Shown: one piece after another, positions 7,574-15,394 of the stretch
Layout of the letters: every line of letters starts with the position of its first letter
How positions within the stretch are numbered: the first letter of the stretch is position 1
Origin: CAIVAT01 sp037133475
Lineage (GTDB): Bacteria > Bacteroidota > Bacteroidia > Bacteroidales > FEN-979
Length of the DNA stretch: 64,000 bases
Reading direction: 5' to 3'
Assembly: GCA_037133475.1 (NCBI GenBank)
Contig: JBAXOB010000005.1
Span: forward strand, 72,307-136,306
Made by a program: the position numbers and the translations under genes
Notes under the pieces: generated by a model
Seen by the model: only the letters and a program-made list of their open reading frames with translations
Told to the model about the DNA's origin: nothing
Database searches by the model: none

Positions 7574-8827
7574 CTAATTTTCCCTTTTGATCGCTTTTCT
7601 CAGCAGGTTTAGTGCCTGTAGGGCTGTTCTGCGGATATTCCGGTCGCGGCTGTCGCCAAAAAGGTAGTGCAGCGCAAAGACCTTTTCAGGCGTGGCGATG
7701 GCAATCCAGATCGTACCGACAGGTTTTTCAGGTGTACCGCCATCTGGACCGGCAATGCCGGATGTGGCGATTACGTAATCGGATTTAAACAAAATTTGCG
7801 TGGAAACGGCCATCTCAGTGACGACCTGTTTGCTGACCGCCCCATAATTTTTCAAACTTCCGGGATCAACCCCCAGGATCGACTCTTTGATGCTGTTGGC
7901 GTAGGCCACCACCGATCCTTTAAAATAGGCAGAACTGCCCGGAACCCCTGTGATCAGGTGTGCCAGGTAGCCCCCCGTGCAGCTTTCAGCCGTGGCAAGG
8001 GTTGCATTCCGCTGCCGTAATAATTTTCCCACAATCTCCTCCAGGGTTTCCTCATCATACCCGAAAATGTAGTCGGGAATAAGCTGCTCAAGATTTGAAA
8101 CAGCCTCTTCTATTTGATGCCGAACCATTTCTTCAATGCCTGTAGCTGTCAACCTGAGCCGCACGATTCCCGGCTGCGGCAGGTAGGCAAGTTTTACGTT
8201 TTCCGGAAGCCCGTTCTCCCAGTCTGCAATCTGTGCCGCCAGGAATGATTCACCGATTCCCTGGGTCAGGATGGTTTTATGCAGGATAAATGGAGTGGGA
8301 AAAATCTTTTTCAGCGAGGGAATGACGAAATCGGTCATCATGGCTTTCATCTCGAAGGGAACACCTGGCATGGATACAAAAATGGTCTTCCCACCGGTCA
8401 CCCGTTCCTTTTCAAACCACATGCCCCGGGCTGTACCAACCGGATTTGGAATCCCGGTACATCCTTCCGGCAGTTCCGCCTGCTGGCGGTTCAACTCGGT
8501 GACAGGGTAACCCCTGCGGGCAAACATCTTCTCCACGGAATCAAACGCATCCTGGTTGAAAACAAGCCTTGTGTTGAAAAACTCGCAGAGGGTATGCTTG
8601 GTAATATCATCTTTTGTAGGCCCGATACCTCCTGAAATAAGTACAATTCCGGACCGGTTTTCTGCCTCCGCCAGGGCCTGCAAAATGTGCTGGCGGGAAT
8701 CGCTGACGACCGTAACCTGGTGCACCCTGAATCCCCCCAGGCTTAACTGTTCCGCCATCCAGGAGGCATTGGTGTTGACAACCTGGCCGATCAGCAACTC
8801 ATCCCCGATATTGATAATTTCAACCAT
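7574..8827 (-). CDS. cinA: CinA-family protein (nicotinamide-nucleotide amidohydrolase / damage-inducible)
   Basis: This is a two-domain CinA of 417 residues, the full family length. The N-terminal molybdopterin-binding-like domain starts with IINIGDELLIGQVVNTNASW and has the GGIGPTKDD motif. The C-terminal domain (from about residue 255) has ATAESCTGG and SGIAGPDGGTPEKPVGT, typical of NMN deamidases that recycle pyridine nucleotides. The start codon overlaps the stop of the upstream ABC membrane-domain gene by one base, so the two are translationally coupled. Older names link the family to competence; nothing here supports a competence role. Confidence 0.95.
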   Translation of the reverse strand: MVEIINIGDELLIGQVVNTNASWMAEQLSLGGFRVHQVTVVSDSRQHILQALAEAENRSGIVLISGGIGPTKDDITKHTLCEFFNTRLVFNQDAFDSVEKMFARRGYPVTELNRQQAELPEGCTGIPNPVGTARGMWFEKERVTGGKTIFVSMPGVPFEMKAMMTDFVIPSLKKIFPTPFILHKTILTQGIGESFLAAQIADWENGLPENVKLAYLPQPGIVRLRLTATGIEEMVRHQIEEAVSNLEQLIPDYIFGYDEETLEEIVGKLLRQRNATLATAESCTGGYLAHLITGVPGSSAYFKGSVVAYANSIKESILGVDPGSLKNYGAVSKQVVTEMAVSTQILFKSDYVIATSGIAGPDGGTPEKPVGTIWIAIATPEKVFALHYLFGDSRDRNIRRTALQALNLLRKAIKREN

Positions 8828-9693
8828 CAGATTACCTCCTCCTTTAACCGGGTGTTCAGTTCCCGCACGGCTGTCATGCTTTCCATGAGACCGGGGATAT
8901 AATCGGTTGAGGCGATGAAGGTCCAGATATAGGCAACAATGGCATAGATACGCCCGGTTGAAAAATTATCCACATCCACCGCGATGAACAGCACCACGAT
9001 GAAGATGATCATCAGGAAAACCTTGATAATCACGTAATCAAGCGAACTCCAGCGGGCAATTTTCGTCTGGGGAATTACCATGCTGTGGTAAAACTCATGA
9101 ATCTTCGAAACATCACCTGCTTCAAAGATCTTATACTGGTCCTCGCGGGTGTCGTGAAGCTCTTTTTGCAGTGTGACGACGTTTTTCCTGTATATGTTGT
9201 TGATATAGGCGATGGGGAGAATCACCACCACGGCCACAGCGGCAATTCGCCAATCATAAAAGAAAAGGGCGAAAACCGCACCAAAGGTCGCTGAGAGTTG
9301 CCAGGTAACTTCAGGGAGACGTTCTTTAAGAAAGACGATATATTCCTTGGCAAGTTCGGCACGGGCAAACATCAGCGAGATGGGGAACCCCTGTTTTTTG
9401 GCATAGGTAATCACATTGGTGGCGGTATCGGCATGGATTTTTGCATAAACACTGCCGCTGAAGAACCGGTGCAGCGTTCCACCCAGTACATTCAGCAGGT
9501 AAACAAAAGCCCAGACTAGCAGTGGCAAAATATAATTAACCTGTTCCTTGTCATAAAATTTATCAATCATGGCATCGAGCAATTTTCCGAAAAAAGTAGG
9601 CTCAATGATCCAGGCAATATTTTCAAGCAAAACAAAGGATAAGACAAGGCCAATTTGATATTTAAACTTAATAACGATTTTGGTTATAGTCAT
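8827..9693 (-). CDS. Orphan ABC-exporter transmembrane domain protein
   Basis: The 288 residues resemble the six-helix membrane domain of ABC exporters: a hydrophobic helix at 14-34, a long hydrophobic pair around residues 55-75, FGAVFALFFYDWRIAAVAVVVILP in the middle and two more helices near 225-265. The frame ends after the sixth helix with a short coiled tail, and no ATP-binding domain (no Walker A, no LSGGQ) is present here or in the adjacent genes. Full exporters are near 570-600 residues. It may pair with an ATPase encoded elsewhere or be a stand-alone relic. It is coupled to cinA by a one-base overlap and has a TAnnTTTG box upstream (9716-9723). Confidence 0.75.
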   Translation of the reverse strand: MTITKIVIKFKYQIGLVLSFVLLENIAWIIEPTFFGKLLDAMIDKFYDKEQVNYILPLLVWAFVYLLNVLGGTLHRFFSGSVYAKIHADTATNVITYAKKQGFPISLMFARAELAKEYIVFLKERLPEVTWQLSATFGAVFALFFYDWRIAAVAVVVILPIAYINNIYRKNVVTLQKELHDTREDQYKIFEAGDVSKIHEFYHSMVIPQTKIARWSSLDYVIIKVFLMIIFIVVLFIAVDVDNFSTGRIYAIVAYIWTFIASTDYIPGLMESMTAVRELNTRLKEEVI

Positions 9694-9715
9694 GCGAGAT
9701 TATTTTGAGAATATG

Positions 9716-9723
9716 CAAATTTA
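9716..9723 (-). promoter_or_regulatory. Bacteroidota -7 box for the ABC membrane-domain gene
   Basis: The minus strand reads TAAATTTG, a perfect TAnnTTTG -7 element, 22 bases upstream of the start codon at 9693. No clear -33 TTG lies at the usual spacing. The box for the opposite gene is at 9737-9744, so the two promoters stand back to back. Confidence 0.5.
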
Positions 9724-9736
9724 CCAAATGAATGGG

Positions 9737-9744
9737 TAACTTTG
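9737..9744 (+). promoter_or_regulatory. Bacteroidota -7 box for the duplicated-domain lipoprotein gene
   Basis: TAACTTTG matches TAnnTTTG and lies 21 bases before the ATG at 9766. A -33 element is not evident. Confidence 0.5.
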
Positions 9745-9765
9745 GGCGTTAAAATTTAAAAATCA

Positions 9766-10620
9766 ATGGGGAAGATCAAATACCTGGCAATCTGTCTGAT
9801 ATGTCTTATTTTCGGAAGTTGCAACCGGCCTGTGAAAATAAACGGGGTCTATCGTTACCTGGCAGGAACCAAGGATGGTTTCAGCATCTGGATTGTAGAT
9901 GGATACAAGGCCCGGCATAAGATTTACCCGGAGTTCCTCTACGGCGGGAATGAACAGCGCTACCTTTTCAACCCAAGAGGTGAAATCTGGATTGACAATG
10001 CCGTTTCATGTGAAGAGTACGAACTGACACTCGCCCATGAATTGAATGAACGCCACCTGATGGCGAAATTCGGGTGGACTTACGACCGTTCGCACGACTC
10101 CTCCCTGGCCATTGAAGTGGTCATGCGCAGGAAGTTCGCCGATATATGCCGCCAGCATGAAGCCACCCTCCACAAGGTCTCTCCAACCGACCATGACAAT
10201 ATCAAGGAGATCCGTGACCTGCCCGACAGCATACAGATCCAGCAGATCTACCGGGTGCCGTTGCGCCAGGTGAACGGGGTCTCCATCTGGGTTGTGGATG
10301 GCTACATGGTGCGTAAAACCATCTATCCCGATTTCGGATTTAGCGGGAATGACAAGGGTTATCATTTTATCCCAGCCGGGGAGATCTGGATTGACGGGCA
10401 GATTTCGAGCGAGGAAACCGAATACAGCATCGCCGAAGAGCTTATAGAACGGGAACAGATGATCGCCGGGAAATCATACAGTGAAGCCTACCTTGCCGCT
10501 ATTGACGACAATCTCTGTCGGCGCGACCGCATGGAAACGCTGATAAAAAACCATCCTGCCCTGCTCCTGCCTGATTCCACCACCCGCTATGCGGGCGAGA
10601 TTGACCCGCTGGAAAAATAA
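9766..10620 (+). CDS. Putative lipoprotein with an internally duplicated domain
   Basis: I do not recognise this 284-residue protein. It begins with a hydrophobic signal ending in FGSC (Cys19), a loose lipobox. Two copies of a domain follow, about residues 27-125 and 160-255. Each has a strand pair ending in SIW-I/V-VDGY, a basic turn, I-Y-P-E/D-F, G-N, and F-x-P-x-GEIWID, then an acidic helix. In copy 1 the helix holds AHELNERH (His91, Glu92, Glu95, His97). In copy 2 the matching segment is AEELIERE, so both histidines are Glu. Copy 1 might bind a metal but it is not a canonical HExxH. The gene stands alone with its own -7 box. Confidence 0.7.
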   Translation: MGKIKYLAICLICLIFGSCNRPVKINGVYRYLAGTKDGFSIWIVDGYKARHKIYPEFLYGGNEQRYLFNPRGEIWIDNAVSCEEYELTLAHELNERHLMAKFGWTYDRSHDSSLAIEVVMRRKFADICRQHEATLHKVSPTDHDNIKEIRDLPDSIQIQQIYRVPLRQVNGVSIWVVDGYMVRKTIYPDFGFSGNDKGYHFIPAGEIWIDGQISSEETEYSIAEELIEREQMIAGKSYSEAYLAAIDDNLCRRDRMETLIKNHPALLLPDSTTRYAGEIDPLEK

Positions 10621-10638
10621 CCGTCTGCGCTTTTTGTG

Positions 10639-10646
10639 TACTTTTG
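10639..10646 (+). promoter_or_regulatory. -7 box for the nucleoside phosphorylase gene
   Basis: TACTTTTG matches TAnnTTTG. It overlaps the GTG codon at 10636 that would be the longest possible start, so translation should instead begin at the ATG at 10657 or 10663. Confidence 0.5.
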
Positions 10647-10662
10647 CAAAAATGTTATGCTC

Positions 10663-11535
10663 ATGCCTTTACTTACAGAACCAGACCTGATCGTCAACTC
10701 AGATGGTAGCGTTTATCATTTATGCCTGAAACCCGCCGACCTGGCCGATACCGTAATCGTGGTCGGCGACCCGGGGAGGGTCCATGAAATTTCAGATCAT
10801 TTTTCCAGTATCGAATACACCTCTTCCAACCGCGAATTCAACACCTGCACGGGTTATTACAATGGCAGGAGGATTACCGCCCTGTCAACAGGCATTGGCA
10901 CTGACAATTGTGACATTGTGATGCACGAGCTGGATGCCCTGGCCAATTTCGACCTGAAAACCCGCGTGCAAAACCCCCGGCTGCGGTCGCTCACCATCGT
11001 CAGGATCGGGACATCAGGTTCTATCCAGCCGGATGTGCCGATCAACAGGTTTTGCCTGTCGACCCATGCCGTCGGACTAGACAACCTGCTTCATTTCTAT
11101 AAAGGCACGCCTGGCATTATCGACACGGAGTTAACAGAAGCTTTTGCAGCCTGGGCACCCTGGCCGGCTGACCTTTCAAAACCCTATTTCGTCAAGGGTT
11201 CCGAACGGCTTATCAGTATATTCAGCCCATTCGCCGTGACCGGCATTACCGTCACCGCTCCTGGTTTTTACGGACCGCAGGGACGCTTCCTGCGGCTCCC
11301 CCTCACCGACCCCGACATGATCCAAAAATTGCAGAGCTTCAGCCACGCGGGTCGCCGTATTGTCAATTTCGAAATGGAGACATCCGCATTATATGGTTTA
11401 GGGGCGCTGATGGGACACGAAATGGTCACCATTTGCGCGCTCATCGCCAACCGGGCAACCGGCCAGTACAACCCTGATCATAAAACGGTAATCAGGGAGT
11501 TAATAGAAACAGTTCTTACCCAGATCACCCTGTAG
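10663..11535 (+). CDS. Nucleoside phosphorylase (uridine phosphorylase-like)
   Basis: This PNP/UDP-family enzyme should split a nucleoside with phosphate into base plus ribose-1-phosphate. Motifs include VVGDPGRV (phosphate loop), STGIGTDN, RIGTSGSIQPDV (base and phosphate contacts) and VNFEMETSALYGL, the ribose-binding Met-Glu typical of uridine phosphorylases. Length from the chosen start is 290 residues. The start at 10663 is preferred because a promoter box covers the upstream GTG; the ATG at 10657 is equally possible. Substrate choice cannot be fixed by reading, although the bulky FEMET segment fits uridine better than purines. Confidence 0.88.
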   Translation: MPLLTEPDLIVNSDGSVYHLCLKPADLADTVIVVGDPGRVHEISDHFSSIEYTSSNREFNTCTGYYNGRRITALSTGIGTDNCDIVMHELDALANFDLKTRVQNPRLRSLTIVRIGTSGSIQPDVPINRFCLSTHAVGLDNLLHFYKGTPGIIDTELTEAFAAWAPWPADLSKPYFVKGSERLISIFSPFAVTGITVTAPGFYGPQGRFLRLPLTDPDMIQKLQSFSHAGRRIVNFEMETSALYGLGALMGHEMVTICALIANRATGQYNPDHKTVIRELIETVLTQITL

Positions 11536-11583
11536 GGAAGCCTGCAAGGGACTCCTGCTCATGATAATTTTCAAGAAACACCC

Positions 11584-12450
11584 ATGACTCCCCAAACCGG
11601 AAATACCAGGCTGGCCGCCTTGATCAACCTGCTTGACGAGCCTGATGAAGCAGCATTTACCCTGGTCCAGGAGCAACTGTTTTCATTTGGTGCCGATGCA
11701 CTGGCTCCCATGGAAAAATCGCTTGAAAACACGCTTGATCCTGTTGTCCAGGAGCGGATCAGGCAAATCATCCGCAAACTGAACCGCGAAAACCTCTATG
11801 TTGAATTTGTGAACTGGCTTAGCCTGGATACGGACAACCTTCTTAAAGGATTTATCCTGGTATCTAAAACCCAGTACCCATCGCTGGACGAGTCAGCTAT
11901 TGCCCTGCAAATCGAAAAGATCAGGCTGGATACCTGGCTTGAACTCAATGAAAACCTGACCGCCATGGAGCATGTCAAGGTGCTGAATCATATCATTTTC
12001 GATATTCACAAATTTGCCGGCAACAAAAACGAAGTTACGGCGCCTGAACATTCCTGCATAAATACCTTTCTCGAAAGTCGCCAGGGAAGCCCGCTCTCCC
12101 TGGGAATATTATTCATTATCGTGGCACGGGAACTGGGATTGCCGGTTTATGGCGTAAACCTTCCCCAGCATTTTATCCTGGCATATCTGACTGAAAACGG
12201 AATTAAAGATCCTGTTGAAGAGGATGTCCTTTTTTATTTTAACCCGTTCAACAGGGGAACCGTGTTTACCCGGCGTGAAATTGATTTGTTTATCAAACAA
12301 ATGAGGTTTCAGCCTGAAAAGTCCTTTTTTTTACCCTGTACCCATGCCGAAATTATTCGCCGGCTGATTAATTTTCTTATCTATTCAAATAACCAATCCG
12401 GATCCTCCGATAAAAACGAAGATCTTGAAAATCTTTTAACCGCCTTTTAA
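11584..12450 (+). CDS. SirB1-like / transglutaminase-related protein
   Basis: The 288-residue protein has the SirB1-type core: LNHIIFDIHKFAGNKN near residue 136 and SRQGSPLSLGILFIIVARELGLPVYGVNLPQHFIL around 161-200, where families of this fold keep a Ser/Cys-His arrangement. Its N-terminal 60 residues look like a helical repeat. Proteins of this family are common but their biochemical role is unsettled. The stop codon overlaps the start of the P1-type nuclease gene by one base (TAATG), so the two are co-translated. Confidence 0.8.
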   Translation: MTPQTGNTRLAALINLLDEPDEAAFTLVQEQLFSFGADALAPMEKSLENTLDPVVQERIRQIIRKLNRENLYVEFVNWLSLDTDNLLKGFILVSKTQYPSLDESAIALQIEKIRLDTWLELNENLTAMEHVKVLNHIIFDIHKFAGNKNEVTAPEHSCINTFLESRQGSPLSLGILFIIVARELGLPVYGVNLPQHFILAYLTENGIKDPVEEDVLFYFNPFNRGTVFTRREIDLFIKQMRFQPEKSFFLPCTHAEIIRRLINFLIYSNNQSGSSDKNEDLENLLTAF

Positions 12451-13565
12451 TGAAAAAATTCTTCTACCCGGCCTCCCTGGTTGTGCTTTGCCTCCTGTTA
12501 TCAAGCTGGGGATCGACCGGCCACAAAAAAATCAACCAGAACATGGCAGCCTGCCTGCCCGCCCGTATGGCATTCCTGAAACCCGCCTGGACTGATATTG
12601 TGACAAACAATGCCTCTGCCGCCGATAACAGAAAGAACACGGATCCGAATGAATCGCCCAGGCACTTTATTGATATCGACAACTATCCTGAATTCGTTCA
12701 GTCAGGTTTGATTTCCCAGATCTATGATTCGGTTGTGGCCCGCCATGGTTCCTCCTTTGTGATCGACCAGGGAATTCTCCCCTGGGCCACACTGACCACG
12801 TTCGATTCGGTGAAGGCATGTTTCCAGCGTAAGGACTGGAACAAGGCAGCCCTATTTGCAGCCGACCTGGGCCATTATATCGGTGATGGACATATGCCAT
12901 TGCATATTGCGGCAAATTACAACGGCCAGTTAACAGGTCAAACCGGCGTTCATTCCCGTTATGAAACCACCATGGTTGGCCGATATGCCAGCCAGATCGT
13001 TTACCCGGTTGATTCAGCACAATTGATCCAGGATGTAAGCGGTTATGTGTTCAACTACCTTTATTATGATTACAAGTACGCCGACAGCGTTTTGATGGCC
13101 GACACCTATGCAACCGCACAGTCGGGATCGACCACTTCCGATGCTTACTACCAGGCATTCTGGGCAAAATCGGGTGGGTTTACCATCCTGATGATGCGTA
13201 ATGCCTCCGATGCCCTGGCCAACCTTATCTATACCGCGTGGGTGCGTGCAGGCAGTCCCGACATGACCCCCTTTGCGATTGAAGAGCACCCGGGGGCAGG
13301 TCAGCCGAAGATCCTGTCGGTGTCGCCCAATCCCTTTACCCGGGCGGGTTTCTTCCAGGTAGAAATCCCGCGCGAGGACATGGCCGTTGCGTTCAACATC
13401 TACGATTCGAACGGGATATTAAAGGATTCCATTCTCAACGGCACGATGGCAAAGGGAATTCATAAAATCAACTGGAATGCCCATGAAATGGAGCAGGGTC
13501 TTTACTTCGCTGTCCTGAAATCCGGTTCCTTTCAATCCACCCTGAAATTCATCGTAGCGCAATAG
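12450..13565 (+). CDS. Secreted S1/P1-type nuclease or zinc phospholipase C family enzyme with T9SS sorting domain
   Basis: A signal peptide (residues 1-21) precedes WGSTGHKKINQ. P1 and S1 nucleases and phospholipase C use the N-terminal Trp of the mature chain as a zinc ligand, and Trp directly after the signal fits. Further family marks are RHFIDID, DLGHYIGDGHMPLH and HSRYE, supplying His and Asp ligands for a trinuclear zinc site. The last 80 residues form a T9SS type A sorting domain starting at SVSPNPFTRAG and ending in GLYFAVLKSG...IVAQ. The 371-residue enzyme is therefore exported and probably attached to the surface, where it could degrade nucleic acid or phospholipid. Nuclease versus lipase activity is unresolved. 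Confidence 0.9.
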   Translation: MKKFFYPASLVVLCLLLSSWGSTGHKKINQNMAACLPARMAFLKPAWTDIVTNNASAADNRKNTDPNESPRHFIDIDNYPEFVQSGLISQIYDSVVARHGSSFVIDQGILPWATLTTFDSVKACFQRKDWNKAALFAADLGHYIGDGHMPLHIAANYNGQLTGQTGVHSRYETTMVGRYASQIVYPVDSAQLIQDVSGYVFNYLYYDYKYADSVLMADTYATAQSGSTTSDAYYQAFWAKSGGFTILMMRNASDALANLIYTAWVRAGSPDMTPFAIEEHPGAGQPKILSVSPNPFTRAGFFQVEIPREDMAVAFNIYDSNGILKDSILNGTMAKGIHKINWNAHEMEQGLYFAVLKSGSFQSTLKFIVAQ

Positions 13566-13572
13566 CAGGTTC

Positions 13573-14160
13573 TTAGCGGAATAGCCTTGCTGCAGTTTTG
13601 AAAAGAATTGAAAAATATTCTTTCAGGCTATGGTTTTCGATATATCTCATGTTCAACCGGATCTTAGCCGGCATGACCTCTTCAACATAGCTCTTTTCCG
13701 GGTCGGCGGCTCTTCCAAGGATCGCGTTTTCATCCATGTATTCAATGGAGGCATAATCGGTAATGCCCGGTTTTACAGAAAGCACGATCCGCTGCTCCGG
13801 AGTATAGCATTCAACATATTTGCGGATCTCAGGCCGGGGGCCTGCAAGGCTCATTTCTCCCTTTACAACATTGATCAACTGGGGCAATTCATCCAATTTG
13901 TATTTTCGCAAGAAATAACCGGCCCGGGTAATTCTGCTGTCACGGGCGCCAATGGTAAGACCTCCCGACTTTTCGGCGCCTGTGCGCATCGTTCTGAATT
14001 TAACCAGTTTGAAATCCCGGTTGTCTTTCCCGACGCGTGTCTGCAGGTAAAATGCCCCCCCCCGTGATCCGATGATCACGATAAAAAAAATCAGCAAAAA
14101 GAGTGGCAGGAGCAACAACAACCCGGCGAGGGAAATGACAATGTCAAAAAAACGTATCAT
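13573..14160 (-). CDS. Undecaprenyl-phosphate sugar transferase (PglC/WcaJ-type core)
   Basis: The 195-residue protein is the short monotopic phosphoglycosyltransferase form. It has an N-terminal membrane helix (IVISLAGLLLLLPLFLLIFF), then QTRVGKDNRDFKLVKFRTM, the KLDELPQLINVVKGEMSLAGPRPE block and KPGITDYASI. Such enzymes move a sugar-1-phosphate onto undecaprenyl phosphate to start a surface glycan or glycoprotein oligosaccharide. It follows the DegT aminotransferase gene by 9 bases, which suggests an amino sugar substrate. No glycosyltransferases or polymerase genes are next to it. Confidence 0.93.
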   Translation of the reverse strand: MIRFFDIVISLAGLLLLLPLFLLIFFIVIIGSRGGAFYLQTRVGKDNRDFKLVKFRTMRTGAEKSGGLTIGARDSRITRAGYFLRKYKLDELPQLINVVKGEMSLAGPRPEIRKYVECYTPEQRIVLSVKPGITDYASIEYMDENAILGRAADPEKSYVEEVMPAKIRLNMRYIENHSLKEYFSILFKTAARLFR

Positions 14161-14169
14161 AGGCAGAAA

Positions 14170-15384
14170 TTAAACCCCGGTAACGGCGCCGACCGAATCA
14201 ACAACAGCCTGCACCACCCTGTCCGCCATCGCGTCACTCAGATCATAGTAGACCGGCAAACTAATCTCACGGGAGAAATTATCAAAGGTAACCGGGTAAT
14301 CACCGATATCATACCCCTCGTTCCGGTACCAGGTCATCATGGGCAAGGGAACAAAATGCACATTGACCGATACCTCCCGGCTGAAGATTTCCTGGATGAT
14401 CAGGTCGCGCTGCTCTTCGGTGATGTTGTGGATCCTTAATAAAAAAACATGGAAGGAGGATACCGCTGAACCATTCTCATACAGGGGGATCTGTGCCCAG
14501 CTGTATTTCCTGAATGCGGCAGCATACCGGTCAAAAATGTGCCGGCGTTTTACCAGCATATCACGATCATATCTTGCCAGTTCAACAAGCCCGATGGAAG
14601 CCTGGATGTCGGTCATATTGCATTTATAACCGGGTTCAATAATATCGTACCGCCAGCCACCCACCTGGGTTTTTGCAAGCGCATCTTTTGTCTGCCCGTG
14701 TAATGATTTGGCATTCAGAGCCCGGTAAATTTCTTCGTGATCGAACGGGTCGGGCAGGTTCAGGCAGATTGCGCCTCCTTCGGCAGTGGTGAGGTTTTTT
14801 ACAGCATGGAATGAATAAACCGAAATGTCGGCAAGACTTCCGACCTTCCTGCCATGATATTGCCCGCCGATGGAGTGAGCTGCATCGGCCATTACCAGGA
14901 GACGGTTCAACTGCCGCTGTTCCGGCGATGCGGGATTAAAAAGCCTTTGGATATCCGGCCTGCAAACCAGTGCATTGATGGCATCATAATCGCACGGCCA
15001 GCCGGCAATATCCACGGGGATGATCGCCTTGGTACGGGAGGTAATTGCTTTTGCAACCGCCGCGACGGAAATATTAAAATCCCCTCCTGAATCCACGAAA
15101 ACGACCCTTGCGCCGCAATGGACCACCACGTTGGCGGTAGCCGCGTAAGTATAGGCCGGCACAATGACCTCATCTCCCGCCTGAACGCCAAACCAGCGGA
15201 GCATCAGTTCCAGCCCGGCCGACGCCGAGTTTACGCACAGTGTTGCCTTCTGGCCGCCATATTCAGTAAGCAATTTTTCGAACTTTTTTGTTTTGGGCCC
15301 TGTGGTGATCCACCCGGAACGGAGCGTGTCGACAACTTCATCAATGATAGACTGATCAATACGGGGAGGGCTGAATGGAATCAT
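14170..15384 (-). CDS. DegT/DnrJ/EryC1/StrS aminotransferase (sugar aminotransferase)
   Basis: This PLP enzyme of 404 residues should transaminate a nucleotide keto-sugar. Motifs are SGWITTGPKTKKFE, VNSASAGLEL, PAYTYAATANVV, DAAHSIGG and SVYSFHAVKNLTTAEGG with the PLP lysine at K196. A loop near residues 141-162 is longer than in many homologues. The gene lies directly upstream of the sugar transferase, and the pair could make and load an amino sugar onto the lipid carrier, much as PglE and PglC do. purC precedes it by 10 bases. Confidence 0.93.
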   Translation of the reverse strand: MIPFSPPRIDQSIIDEVVDTLRSGWITTGPKTKKFEKLLTEYGGQKATLCVNSASAGLELMLRWFGVQAGDEVIVPAYTYAATANVVVHCGARVVFVDSGGDFNISVAAVAKAITSRTKAIIPVDIAGWPCDYDAINALVCRPDIQRLFNPASPEQRQLNRLLVMADAAHSIGGQYHGRKVGSLADISVYSFHAVKNLTTAEGGAICLNLPDPFDHEEIYRALNAKSLHGQTKDALAKTQVGGWRYDIIEPGYKCNMTDIQASIGLVELARYDRDMLVKRRHIFDRYAAAFRKYSWAQIPLYENGSAVSSFHVFLLRIHNITEEQRDLIIQEIFSREVSVNVHFVPLPMMTWYRNEGYDIGDYPVTFDNFSREISLPVYYDLSDAMADRVVQAVVDSVGAVTGV

Positions 15385-15394
15385 GGTTTCCCGG

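Noticed and set aside
9766..10620. Metalloprotease of the HExxH type
   Set aside because: The segment is HELNERH, with the second His at the wrong distance, and the second copy lacks both histidines.
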